From Tetracentron sinense (lineage: Eukaryota > Streptophyta > Magnoliopsida > Trochodendrales > Trochodendraceae): 64,000 bases of DNA. The stretch spans positions 15,440,938 through 15,504,937 of the forward strand of contig CM026574.1 of assembly GCA_015143295.1 (NCBI GenBank), read 5' to 3'. A program made the position numbers and the translations under genes. Positions 45,798 through 56,716 of the stretch are shown here, piece after piece. The notes below the pieces were generated by a model that ran no database searches, was not told where the DNA came from, and was given only the letters and a program-made list of their open reading frames with translations. How positions within the stretch are numbered: position 1 is the stretch's first letter; each line of letters opens with the position of its first letter.

Positions 45798-47161
45798 TTA
45801 ATGATTGTATTCATTCCACATTAGTGTTGCTAATTCATCTCTTTTCTGGGTCCACGCATCACTTGTTTCGAGACTTAACATGACTTCATCTTCTATTCCA
45901 TCGTTGGTCTCCTGATAGTCAGTGCAGTCATCAGGATCTTCCTCAAGTGAGTCATCAAGATCTTCGGTTATGATAAAATTATGCAACGTACAACACGCCA
46001 GTACCACCCGGACTTGCACTTTAATATCAAAAAATGGTTATGTCCTTAAAATTGCCCACCGTTTCTTTATCATTCCAAATGCTCGTTCTATGATGTTGCG
46101 CAGTGAGGAATGTCGGTAGTTAAATAGCTCTTGTGCATTTGAAGGAGCGTGACCATGACGTTTGGACCTATGGTATCGTACACCACGATATGGAGAAATA
46201 AATCCTGGGTAATGTCCATATCCGGCGTCAACCAAGTAATATTTACCTATAAAATCAGCAGAATTGTCTAGTGTTAGTTATTGACTTGGTTACAAATTCT
46301 AAGCAATACTCTTCTAATTACTAACCTGCAGGAACTACAAGTTTGGTAGGCACTTTTTTAATAGTAGACCGTAATACTTTTACATCTCTTGCTGATCCTT
46401 CCCATCCTGCTAACACATATGTAAATTTCATATTGAACCCTATAGCAGCCATGACATTCTGTGCAATCCTCCATTTTCTAGTACGATATCTTGGTTGGTC
46501 TTCAACATCTACCATTGTTGGGATGTACGAACCATCTATGGCTCCGACAGAGTTCTATGATACATTAACAATGTACGGTTATCATTGTGCATGCCTAATA
46601 ATATCTTACTAAATTAACTTGAAATAAATTAGCTCAAGTATATGTTATTACCTCAAAATAATGGCTCCATGTTCTAAAGTTGGGGTTTTCTTGTAGAGAG
46701 TCATTTGGACCGGGTTGTTTTACAAAATCTCTATACAATCGTACGACAACCCTTAATACATTGGTGAAGTGACGATGGACCGTCGACACAGAGTGACAAA
46801 AATTGAAGGCAACAACTCTTAGCCTAACATTGTGACCTATAACATATAGGAACATTGCCACTTGCTCTTCAACATTTACATTCTGTGTACAACGAAGCCC
46901 TTTCTCCTTCAAAACTTCAACCAATCTGAAGAATGTCCTTTGGTTCATACGCAACTGACTATAAGTAAGTCGGTTATCATGGTATAGAAGGCTTTGAATA
47001 AATTCACGTCTTCTTTCATCTATTCTCTGACGAGGCTATCTAGTTGCATACATGTGTTGGGACAATCTATTCGATATTACTCGTACAGAACAAAAGGCAC
47101 ATATAGCAGCAACATATATCAACTGTTGTATTCTCTCAGAGTTATTATCATTGTTATCCAT
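45798..47161 (-). pseudogene. Harbinger (HARBI1-like) DDE transposase
   Basis: Three exons, 47161-46652, 46554-46326 and 46246-45798, with GT-AG borders and consistent phase; 396 codons including the final stop. Domains: N-terminal helix-turn-helix region (HSVSTVHRHFTNVLRVVVRL), then the nuclease with VGAIDGSYIP, GWEGSARDVKVLR, LVDAGYGHYPGFI and IIERAFGMIKKRWAIL, giving D, D and E of the catalytic triad, and CCTLHNFI near the end. Two nonsense codons break it: TAG at 47036-47038 and TAA at 46038-46040. Lies upstream of its Myb-like partner on the same strand. Confidence 0.88.
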
Positions 47162-48310
47162 CCTTTTTCTTCTGCTAATCACAAACACAACTAAGTTAAC
47201 GTTACAGATGCTAAAATAAAATATCGTTCCATGGCTGAATAAGATCAAAACAAACAAAACAACACCAAAACACATCAACAAAAAATTCACAAGAAAGATT
47301 AACCCTGTCTAAAAAGAACCCATCTCAACAAATCCAACCAAATTGCTACACAAGGCATCATATTATTATTATTTTTTTAAAGAAATCCCACAAAATTTTA
47401 GAAACTCACAAACCCAAACTCAAGCAGAAGATGCACAATCAATGAATTTGAACACAAACTAATGAAAGCTACAAGAAAAAAGAAATTGGTATGATAGAAA
47501 AATTACGTAAAAGAAAAGGGACCAAAGAGAGGATTCTCTTGGAGAGGCTGAAATGAAAGCTTGCCGAGAAACCTGGTCATGCACTTGCCTTGGAACCCAA
47601 GAAAGAAAGCTCAATCTGAAATGTTAAACAATCCCGCCAACAATCCAAATACATGTACAGAACAAACAACAAAACTATAGCAAAAGTTAAAGTAATATTA
47701 TGTAATCCTTCAACTTAGTAGTTCTTTTTGCTTTAATCTTTCCATAGACAAGTACTGCATTCTATCCATTACAGTATGGACAAAGTCTGAAGTCTAATGG
47801 TTAGATTAAAATGATCAGAGTGGTTTCTGCACAGGAGGCCTCATTCATGGTAACTTCCCCTTATCCCTTCATTTGATCCATGTGCATGAATGTAAGCGAG
47901 CAGCGAAGGCAAGTCACTAGTATTAACTCACCTGTTTAATTTCTCATATGTGGTTAATATAATCGGAATCTTCATATTGAATTCTTGAATGATAGTTCCC
48001 AAGAAGATGCAGATCCTGGAACTATTTCAAACCCAGATTGTAACTACTGAGATGGGCTATTTCAGATGTCCTTTGGATTTCAAAGTTTACATAGTCATAT
48101 TTAATATAAATATAGAACAATATACTGAGAGACTTTACATAGAAGTGATAAGGGAATATAAGGATAGAGGAACAACCTATCCAAATGCACAAGCTGAGTG
48201 TTGCTGCCAAGAAGAACTCTCTGCTAATACTATTGAAACTGGAATGAAAAATCAGGGTTTTAGCTTTCACTATAATAATGCAGCTGAAACAAATTTTACA
48301 ACTAGTATTG

Positions 48311-48630
48311 CAAACCCTAGATATTAAATCAAAGATAATGAATCAAAAAATGAAATAAAGATTGAAAGAAAGATGATGAATCAAAAAAATTATAGAAAAA
48401 ATGGAACCATTTAGATTATCAAATGAAATGTCAAACCCTAGATATTAAATCAAAGATAATGAATCAAAAAATAAAATAAAGATTGAAAGAAAGATGATGA
48501 ATCAAAAAAATTACAGAAAAAATGGAACCATTTGGATTATCAAACGAAATGTCAAACCCTAGATATTACATCAAAGATAATGAATCAACAAATGATAAAG
48601 ATTGAAAGAAAAATCAAAAAAATTACTGGA
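48311..48630. repeat. 121 bp tandem repeat, 2.6 copies
   Basis: Units begin CAAACCCTAGATATTAAATC at 48311, 48432 and 48553, nearly identical over their length. They lie upstream of the Harbinger transposase, where its promoter would be, and each contains an AAACCCTA word. Confidence 0.9.
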
Positions 48631-49660
48631 AAAAAGAAGAAAAAGAGAAGAAAAAACGGAAGAGATGAGGGAGAACTTACCTTGGGACGGCGACGGTAGT
48701 AGCTGGCAAAGGTGACGGCGACGGCGACGGTAGTAGCCGGCAATGGCGATCCAACAGGAAAATGGTTTTGGTGAAGAAGAGTTTGTTTTTATCGAGGGGG
48801 TGTCGATATTGAAGACCCTCGAAGTCTCACGGGTGTGTGCTTTGAAATGTCCGGACATTTTGCTTGGGTGTTTAAACTCAGACTTTGGTGGGTTTTTAAA
48901 GTTTCATGAGATTTTAAAGTCCCAAGCTTTTGAACAAAAGAACAGTATATGCATTCGAAAAGTCTGAGGCTTTAAAAATCCCACCTCAAATTCCCATGAA
49001 AAGAACACACCCTTAAAGAATTGGACAAATAGAGATTTGTTGTTACATGCTACCAATAGTGATTAAGATTTTGATTTGAAATAACAAATTGTCCCTATAG
49101 TTATTTGAAGAAAATATTACTTAATATAGTGGCTTTTGTCATTTCAAATCAAAATCGGGTCTCTTTGTCCCATTCTCTATAATGTAGGTCCAAGAAATGA
49201 ATTTTTTTAAAAGAGCCACTTGATTGTCATTTTAGGATATCACGATTTTGATGTGTAATTAACGCATCCTATACATTCTATCTCCAAATGCTTAAAAATT
49301 CAACTCAGTGGCAAATAGAAGATCTATAGACGAGCTTCTTCCGATAGCCCATATTACTCTTAAGGTTTATCAACTTGTTTGGACATTTTGCTAATTCTCT
49401 TTCAGGAATATATGACTCGATCTCTACTAAATTCGACTTGGCTATTACATTCTAATAATTGAATACTATGATTAATTAATCACACCCATCTTGATTTCAT
49501 TATTTTCTCCACAGAGACATCGAGCTACAAACTAAAATAATAGTTACCAGAAAAGATTTCCCTTTGTTGTATAGACGATCACGATGAAGGGCTTGTCAAT
49601 TTATAATGATAGAAATGCCACAAATGTGATAACATCGTTATGGTCGTTATGGATTTGGAC

Positions 49661-49866
49661 CTAGGAAGCACGGATACTTTGAAAATGGAAACGTACCCGT
49701 ATAGCCATACCCGTATCGCTGTATCAGATACGTATCGGATACGGCACTCTAAGGTAAAACTTAGCTGTTTTTCAAAATTTCTGCCATATCACCATACCCG
49801 TATCGTATTGCCGTATCTAAGTATAGCCGTACCCGTGCTTCTTAGATTTGTACCCGTGCTTCCTAG
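49661..49866. mobile_element. hAT-type MITE with perfect 8 bp duplication
   Basis: 206 bp with ends CTAGGAAGCACGGATAC and, inverted, CTAGGAAGCACGGGTAC, flanked by ATTTGGAC at 49653-49660 and 49867-49874. The interior has many GTATCGG/CCGTATC words. The right terminus is partly duplicated (CCGTGCTTCTTAG then CCGTGCTTCCTAG). Confidence 0.85.
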
Positions 49867-49874
49867 ATTTGGAC

Positions 49875-50416
49875 TGTCTTCCTTGGATTAGCCTCAACCC
49901 AAAATCCATTACAAACAATCTTCACCATCATTCCAAGTGCTTTCATTTAGGACTGTCAAAAAAGAAAGGAGAAAAAATACATAACACCACAAATCTAAAG
50001 AGAAGAAGTGCACTTGTTGGGTAATTAGGATCATTCCTAGTAAGGCCCTGGCATTCGGATAGTTCGATTCGGTGACCACAGAACTATGTTTCTGTCATCT
50101 GTCATGAGAAGAAATGGCATTTTGTTCATCATTAATGTAGTCTCTTAGAAAAAGAAATTAATGGAAGTCATAGTAGCATCTCTTCTATATATGCACCCTA
50201 GAATGTATGACACTTCAAACACACAGGGTTTCAGCTAAAATTACAAGTTAAAGAAACATTGCAACGAGTAATGCAAACCGACGCTTCCTCCTCCTCTTTA
50301 CTACCCATCGACATGGGAGGCCAAACAAGCATTGGCATTTTATTTTAAAGTCAGCAAAAATGGATAGAGGAAGGGACACTAGCGATGATGGAGGATAATA
50401 GTAACTTTTTAGAGTA
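49875..50416. other. Downstream of WRKY13-like gene
   Basis: Presumably includes the 3' untranslated region and terminator of the WRKY gene. No other gene seen. Confidence 0.5.
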
Positions 50417-50588
50417 CTACCAAAAGAAATTGTTAATATGGGATGGATCTTGGGAGTCGTCCAAATCATGCGATGGAGAATGTACATGTCTCCCTTCGTA
50501 GGTTGTGATCACCATTCGCGGGTCCTCTGCTAATCGCTCCACCCGTTTTTTTACCCGACAATTATCCTGTGTGCATCGATAGTAGCTC
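50417..50588 (-). CDS. WRKY13: WRKY13-like exon 3
   Basis: 172 nt after AATGTGCAG, reading RSYYRCTQDNCRVKKRVERL through HINNFFW and TAG. Holds all four zinc ligands. Confidence 0.92.
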
Positions 50589-53500
50589 CTGCACATTGAA
50601 AGAAATATATCATTAGCAGTTGTTGATGGTACAAGTGAATGTTTGAAGTGGCACACCATGACACATTCTTGTTAGGGAATGAACCCTAAACAGGATTTGT
50701 AAGACACGAAAAATATACAAAAAATAAAGAGCAAACACACAAGAACATCAGATTTACGTGGTTCCCTCAAGTTGAGGTACATTCACGGAGTCGCTGAGAT
50801 TTCCCTATGATATGGAGCAAAAGAGAATTACAGAGTTGTGATCTAAAATAACAGTAGCCGTCCACGCCTATTCTTAATAGTATTAGGGCTACATAACATA
50901 AGTCAAAAATACCAAAATATCCCTCGAAAAACAGAAGTAGGATGTTCAATCGAGGCAGACTCCACACTTCCTATCAATTCTGTGGTGAACGATGCAAGGC
51001 AGCTAGGTGTTGCCATGCTTGAACCAGGAAGAAGGTCAAATCTGAGACCACCAACTAACCAAGATGAAAGATGGTACTCATTTTTTCGTGGATCATACCT
51101 AGCAGTTGCAATCTATTGCAGTCTTTTCGATTGTAATGAAAATGTGTCCATGTCCCAACTTATATAATCCGAATTTCCAAATCTAAAGGAAAAGTTTGTC
51201 CATGGAAATTCTGTAGTGAGGAGTGTTAGAAATTTAATGACTTACTTAAAAGAAATATCAATTATGGATATGGCAATTCCTCTCCTAATACTTTCGAGAT
51301 AAATATTAATTACCCACCATAAAATGCATATATCAAAATTCAGATATTTGATCAGACTCTATAGGATTTAGGCAACACATAACACTCTTAGGAATGTCCC
51401 ATAATCACAAGCTTGCTAAAAGCGTATTATTTTGGGAAAAAATTAAACCATAATCACAAACACATATTCTTAACACTCTTACTAATAGAAGAGTGTCTTC
51501 AAGCGCATATATTCGACTTCATCTAGTTAAAGTTTCTTTTTCAAGGACCTTACTTTCCTGTAGAAAACACAGTAATGAAGACCACCAGAGCACAATCATG
51601 TAGAACATCAAACCAATTTTAAATGTTAATTCAAAGCTATTTAAGTTTCATCAACATAGCATTGTCCCAACTATTTGGGGTAGAATACACTAATCGTTTT
51701 CTATTAGTTACTGGGTTAAATCCCTACAAACACTTAGAAAACACAGGTATAGTAAAATAATAAGATAATTAAAGAAGAATTAGAATTGCTTAACTAAGAG
51801 GCGTTTCAAAGAGCATTTCTTAAAGATAGTCGAAGCCTCTCATTTGCAAGGGACATGGCAACACCACCTCCAGGCTCCAGGATACAATTTATCTCTAATT
51901 CTCTTCAGTCTTTCCTACGAGCTTGCACTACTTGGTAGATGATGGGTACGTATGTTAACTATCTTATTAAGAAAATAGATATATTAATCAATTTATTAGA
52001 GTTTAGTAACAATCCATTTATCCTATAGTCCCATATGCTTCGAGGAATAAGTCTATTTAATTAATGAGTTGGTTTTATAAAATTACCATTTTGCCATTAG
52101 GGGCTAAGGTCCTATTTGGCTATAGGGTATAAGACTTAAACTGGTTTAAGTCTATTTGGTCTATGCGTATTCCAATTCTGTTTGGTTATATGTTTAGATT
52201 TAATCTTGGTTAACTTTGTTCCAAACCTGTTTAATTAGATAAAGATTTACAAATATTAATCTCATATTAACTTATTCCAAGGATCGTTTGGTACGGTTTA
52301 TAGTTAGCGTAGTCTAATTAGTGACTTGTCCAGAGTAGGTCCATTCCGTACATGATCACCCATGTTTAGGGGTGCACAAAGGTCCTACCATCTATCCATC
52401 CATCCAACGATTAATGGACTCTACAACGTCCATCTAAGATCATATTGTTACTGATTATTAAGATCCACTTAAAGGATGGATCTACTAGATGAATCCCATC
52501 GGGATTGGTTTTCAACCCAACATGAGAGTTGAGATTGAACTATCAGATTGGTCCAGAAGAGGACTAATCTGGATAGGACGGAGGAGAATGCCCGAGGGCT
52601 TTCTACAACTCCTTTATAAAATTAGACCGAGGTCCAATTTTGTGCATCAATGGATCTCGATCGACCCTAGACAGTCACTTTAGATCTTATTCCTTCTATG
52701 AATTAGGTTATGGACCTTGGTTCAGATCTGGTTCTCCTTCCTTGGGCTACAATGAAGATCTTAGGTTCTCGGACTTCCTCTTATTCTTTCTTGGACTCTA
52801 ATGGAAGTCTCTAATTCATAAATCTAAGGCTCACTCTCTACAAGTGGGCTCCCCTTCACGTGCATAGGGAATGAAGGGCTGGTCTGCATGTGCATGGGCT
52901 CAACCACTTGGCACAAAGCCCTTGCCCTTTGCATGCAGACCATGCATGGGTAGCTGCCCCTCGGGTCTACCCAAGACTCATGATGGATAATCATGGGCCT
53001 ACACCACCCCAGTGCACCTTGGGTGACCCCCTTGGTGCAACTGCCCAAATTGATTTTTAGCGCAAGCTATGATCAAATCGGTATGATCAGCCCCATAAAA
53101 TCTCGTTTAAGATGATCAACAATGTCAACGCCGTGTATGGTGCTAATTAAGTCAAAATAAAGGGTGACTGTGGGACGATGTGCACCTCATGATAGCACCC
53201 AAAGTCCTTTGCCGGGCAAGAGTCCATGCAAGTTTAATTGGTGTAATGTGTAACATGGGATAATTGCTTACAACTAGTGGGCACACAAGGCTCTTTTATA
53301 CCCACTTAAGAGACTTTTCTTGAACAACGTGGGACAAAAGATAAAAGAGGGATTTTCTACTGTAGAGGTGTTTTCTCTCAATTAAGGGATCAAACACCCA
53401 ACCTATTCAACAATTAAAACATGGGGGTTTAGTCTCATATCAAAATCGAAAATCTAGCTCCTAAAGAGCTAAGTTTTATTTTATTTTAAAATATTTAAAT

Positions 53501-54628
53501 CGTAACAGCATCCTCTTCCACCACACCATGACTCTAGTTAGGGTCATATTTATGCTAGAGTATGATTATTATCTTTTTCCTAGCTCGAAGCTCAATCCAC
53601 ATAATTTTTTCTCATCACTATACATTCTCAGCCTTCAACTTGCATTAGAGCACTCCTTACTGACACCGTCTTCGTCAGACATGATCTAACAATCTCATTC
53701 AGTTCTCTTTTATTTTTCACAATTTTTGCACCAAAATATAAAATCCATCCTCTTCCCCTCTCTCTAATTAGGATCATACTTATGCTAAAGTATGTGTCAT
53801 TGCATATTTTTATCGCATCTCAATCAACATCCTATTTGCCCTTTCCTATTTATCTTTAAGCCATAAACTTGTATTAGAGGACTCCTTAGTGACACTGTCA
53901 CTATACTTTTCTTGATGAGTGCTAGCCCTGCTCTTAGGGCATTTCCTACTCTCAACTTGAGCCAAACACTTGTGCATAAAGCTTTGCGTTCAGTCAAAAA
54001 GTGTGTACTTTACTGATGAGAATGCACAAGTGTTTGGCTCAAGCTGAGAGTTGGAAATGCCCGAGAGTAGGGCTAGCACACCTCACTTTTCATTGGACAT
54101 GGCCTAACACAATCTCATTGTCGTTCTCTTTTATTTATCACATTTTAGGGTTACTCCTAAGTTATCTGGGATGCGTGCTAATTACAAATATTTTTCTTCT
54201 TTACTCAATTTGTTATTCTTCCAAGAAAAAAATTTAGATAAACAATCTTTAGAAGATTCCCTGGCTGTATAGTAACATTTTGCTATTTCATATTTATCAC
54301 ATTATGATAAGCATATTCAAATTATTGAAAGATCTACATATCATTCATTCCACAATATTTTTTTTTGTTGATCTTTGATTATAATTCTTTAAAACCTCAA
54401 AAGTTAGTGTAATCAAATGGTGCTTTTTGGTCATTCTCTTTGTAAATATATGTAGGGTTTTCTGTGGCATTAATGATTCACAGTCACATATATTTATACT
54501 AAAAAATCTCCAAAATTATGCCCTAAAAACCAAAGTATCATGATTCTGGCCTGCTTTAGAAAGAGAAGCATGGTTTTCTTTTTCTTTGTGGGGGAGAGGA
54601 AGGGGGGGTACAAGAAGCAAAGATAGAT

Positions 54629-54686
<58 letters not shown>

Positions 54687-55443
54687 GCATGTGAACATAT
54701 ATAGCATCCATGGTGCACTAACCTTACTCTAGGAAACTGATTAAGGAGACTAAACAAACAAAGATCAAGTAATTAGATTGCATGATAAAGAAAAATAAAA
54801 ATAAAAAAAGAGAAGTGAGTGGATCCAAAAGTTTTTGAAGGTGTACCTTGGATGCTGTGTGTTCTTCACCACTTTCTGGCCGTACTTCCTCCACTTGTAA
54901 CCGTCATCCAAGACATCCACGTCGCTCATGGTCTTGAAGCAGAACCTAGGCTCTCTCACCTTCCTCCTTGCCTTAACCTTTTTCATCTTCATTGCAGTAA
55001 CCCCAAGACGATCATCTCCAACACTTCTCCTACTGCTCAAGCACTCGCTCATCTCTCCCCACGGCCTGAAAAATCATTTAAAACCAAACCCAACTCATGA
55101 TTTTCTTGATTTCATGTAAGAACTCTAAAAAAGTGTATATTATAAGATTTTTTTACCAGAAATTAGTACTGGATCTATGTACTAAACGAGGTTCGGAGTC
55201 ACCCAGATGAGAAGTCATGTCTCTGTGCTTTTGAGTTGCAGAAGAAAGGATGGTTTCGGTGAGATTAGAGGTAATATGATCTGCTCCAATTAGAGAAGAG
55301 TTGTTGAGGGTTCTTAGAGATTGATGATACCCAAATGGAGTATAGGTCCAGTTTGGAGAAGAAGAGTAGAAACCCATCTGGGAGGGTATCCCTTGATCGT
55401 CAAATAAGCCCTGGTTAAGCATGGTTTGGGAAGTGGAGGACAT
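50417..55443 (-). CDS. WRKY13: WRKY13-like transcription factor (group IIc)
   Basis: Nuclear DNA-binding protein of 225 residues that should recognise W-boxes (TTGAC[C/T]). Exons 55443-55157, 55065-54847 and 50588-50417; all borders are GT-AG and phases agree. WRKYGQK is at residues 154-160, followed by the zinc finger C174-X4-C179-X23-H203-X-H205. Just before the domain comes KARRKVREPRFCFKTMSDVD and after it RMVITTYEGRHVHSPS. NTQHPRSYYRCTQDNC and the NNFFW C-terminus point to WRKY13 rather than WRKY12. Arabidopsis WRKY13 (about 304 residues) acts in stem secondary-wall and flowering control; this N-terminus is shorter. Intron 2 sits at the conserved PR codon of the WRKY domain but is 4258 bp long. 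No broken codon was seen; the gene looks intact. Confidence 0.92.
50675..50975 (-). mobile_element. LTR fragment, minus orientation
   Basis: CAGATTTACGTGGTTCCC and surrounding phrases are typical of the antisense strand of plant copia/TRIM LTRs. Left border near TTGTTAGGGAATGAACCC. Full extent and target duplication unclear. Confidence 0.4.
53505..54160. repeat. Diverged tandem duplication, about 240 bp units
   Basis: The first unit (about 53525-53745) and second unit (about 53755-54155 including an insert) share GTATTAGAG(C/G)ACTCCTTA, TGACAC(C/T)GTC, GACATG(A/G)(T/C)CTAACA and TTCTCTTTTATTT in order. The second is interrupted by the MITE at 53914-54084, which dates the insertion after the duplication. 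Confidence 0.7.
53914..54084. mobile_element. Fold-back Mutator-type MITE in WRKY intron 2
   Basis: 171 bp with about 62 bp inverted arms: left GATGAGTGCTAGCCCTGCTC, right inverted GAGGTGTGCTAGCCCTACTC, continuing through GAGCCAAACACTTGTGCAT in both. Flanks are ACTTTTCTT (53905-53913) and ACTTTTCAT (54085-54093), a 9 bp duplication with one change. A transcript through the intron would form a long hairpin. Confidence 0.8.
54631..54684. repeat. Compound (TG)n(AG)n microsatellite
   Basis: About nine TG units followed by about eighteen AG units, 160 bp from the intron 2 donor of the WRKY gene. Confidence 0.95.
54847..55443 (-). CDS. WRKY13: WRKY13-like exons 1-2
   Basis: Exon 1 (287 nt) starts MSSTSQTMLNQGLFDD and is Ser/Thr-rich with no motif. 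The 91 bp intron 1 ends TTTTTCAG. Exon 2 (219 nt) carries the basic nuclear-localisation stretch and the first half of the WRKY domain, ending CAT CCA AG|GTAC. Confidence 0.9.
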
Positions 55444-56130
55444 CTCTCTCTGTCTCTCTTTGTGTTCCTGTAACTGTAAGCTTCTTCTGAGTAGTCTGTT
55501 GTTTTGTAGAACAGGAACTGACTAGCTTGGTTTTAAAGGAAAACTCTCTCTCTCTTTCTGGTAAGTATGATCCCTATATGTAGTCTGTATTATGTCTCTT
55601 TCTCTAACTTTCATTAAAGAAATAGAAAAAATTGAATAATATAGATATGAAAATAACTAAATTTCTAAAGAATATGGCTAAGCCTTTTCTCGTAATTAAC
55701 TCTCTCTCTCTTGGTAGCAGCTCTCCTTGTATATATTTTGAATTCTCTTTTAAATTCAAAATCCAGGGACATGAAAAGAATAACCCTATACAGTAGAGTT
55801 TGTGCTTAAAAAAAGATAGAAGAGAATAGAAAAGAAAAGAAGAGAAGATGGGGTGATGATGGAAGTTCAGATGAGTACATAATAATGGAAGAGACATATA
55901 TCAAAATAATGGAATAACTGAAAAGAAAACAGAATAAGTGAAATATATCTATCATTTCACTAGGTTTTTTTTTTTCTTTTCTTTTTGGTTAGAAACTGGT
56001 GTTTCTTTTTGGGCGCCCTAATAATATCACAAGCAATGATGATGAATCTTGGATGCAAATCTCATCCCTCAGACTTGGACGGTGAAGATATTATTATGAT
56101 TAGATGAAATAGGGTTTATTTGACTTTGTT
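55444..56130 (-). promoter_or_regulatory. WRKY13-like 5' region
   Basis: Reading on the gene strand, the sequence just before the ATG is GA-rich (GAGAGAGACAGAGAGAG), likely leader. One W-box core TTGACT lies at 56120-56125 (plus sense), about 680 bp upstream, a possible autoregulatory or WRKY-responsive site. A single short motif is weak evidence. Confidence 0.35.
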
Positions 56131-56716
56131 AGAAAAGCTCCCTCAAAAAAGCCACTCACCTTTTCCCCTACTTTTTCTAGCAAGCTTTTACCTCCCCCTC
56201 TCAACCCACCTTTGGAGGCTTTTTACTTCAAATGAGATAATGAAACACCCCACCACACACCATGTCTCAAATTCCAAACCATCCTATAATGTTGTCATCA
56301 TCTTTCTAGTGAAACCCAATAATCTCTCAAATTTGAAACCAAAATACTCAAAAGCTCTTTTCTTATGATCTTGTAGTTCATTCATAAGATGAAACCTAAT
56401 ATTCTCTCTAATTTGAATAAAAGGTAATCAAAATCTCTTTTCTTATTTTGTCTTTCATTCAACAGGATACCCATTTTTCACTTGGGTGAGATATCTCTTT
56501 GTGGGCCATAGGATTGAAATCATATCGATCGTACGATCATTATTGATCCGATGAATTATATTACATTACGAGTATATTCTACTACATAAGTAGTATTAAT
56601 ATTTTAACTTATCGTAGATTATAGCTTGCCGATTGGAAATTTTGACTCAACCCATGGGCCTAGGAGTAACATAGACTCGAGTCAGAGGACCCTGTGGAAA
56701 GTCAAGTTACATTTAC
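56131..56716. other. Intergenic, nothing recognised
   Basis: No gene or element signature. Confidence 0.5.

Larger units (their letters stand above)
43049..49012 (-). mobile_element. PIF/Harbinger element, about 6 kb, two-gene
   Basis: Terminal inverted repeats GGTTGTGTTCTTTT and GGGTGTGTTCTTTT (right end, inverted), flanked by TTA on both sides (43046-43048 and 49013-49015), the 3 bp target typical of PIF/Harbinger. It carries both expected genes on the minus strand: a DDE transposase (45798-47161) and a Myb/SANT-like protein (44374-45291). Each has two in-frame stops, so this copy is dead, but the length, ends and gene content are otherwise complete. Confidence 0.9.
42960..49265. mobile_element. 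Mutator-type MITE (339 bp) split by a Harbinger element
   Basis: Ends GGGTTAATTACATATCA and, inverted, GCGTTAATTACACATCA. The flanking 10 bp ATCCTATACA is identical at 42950-42959 and 49266-49275, within the Mutator range of 9-11 bp. The arms continue inward as inverted copies (TTAAAAAG...CTTAGACCTACATT against TTAAAAAAATTC...CTTGGACCTACATT; GATTTTGATTTGAAAT in both). The left arm is interrupted after 89 bp at a TTA by the element at 43049-49012; without it the MITE would be about 339 bp. Confidence 0.8.
50589..54846 (-). other. WRKY13-like intron 2 (4.26 kb)
   Basis: Contains a copia-like antisense LTR fragment (50675-50975), unrecognised sequence (51000-53500), a diverged 240 bp duplication with a Mutator-type MITE, and a TG/AG microsatellite close to the donor site. 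No hidden exon was recognised. Confidence 0.75.

Noticed and set aside
48571..48858. Minus-strand 95-codon frame upstream of the Harbinger transposase
   Set aside because: Low complexity (Phe/Ser-rich end, Arg run from CGG repeats), no family resemblance; more likely leader sequence of the element.
54494..54757. Minus-strand frame with Leu-Ser and His-Thr repeats
   Set aside because: Encoded by the TG/AG microsatellite in the WRKY intron.
55604..55897. Minus-strand 97-codon frame upstream of WRKY13
   Set aside because: Phe/Leu-rich product of AT-rich promoter DNA with no motif.
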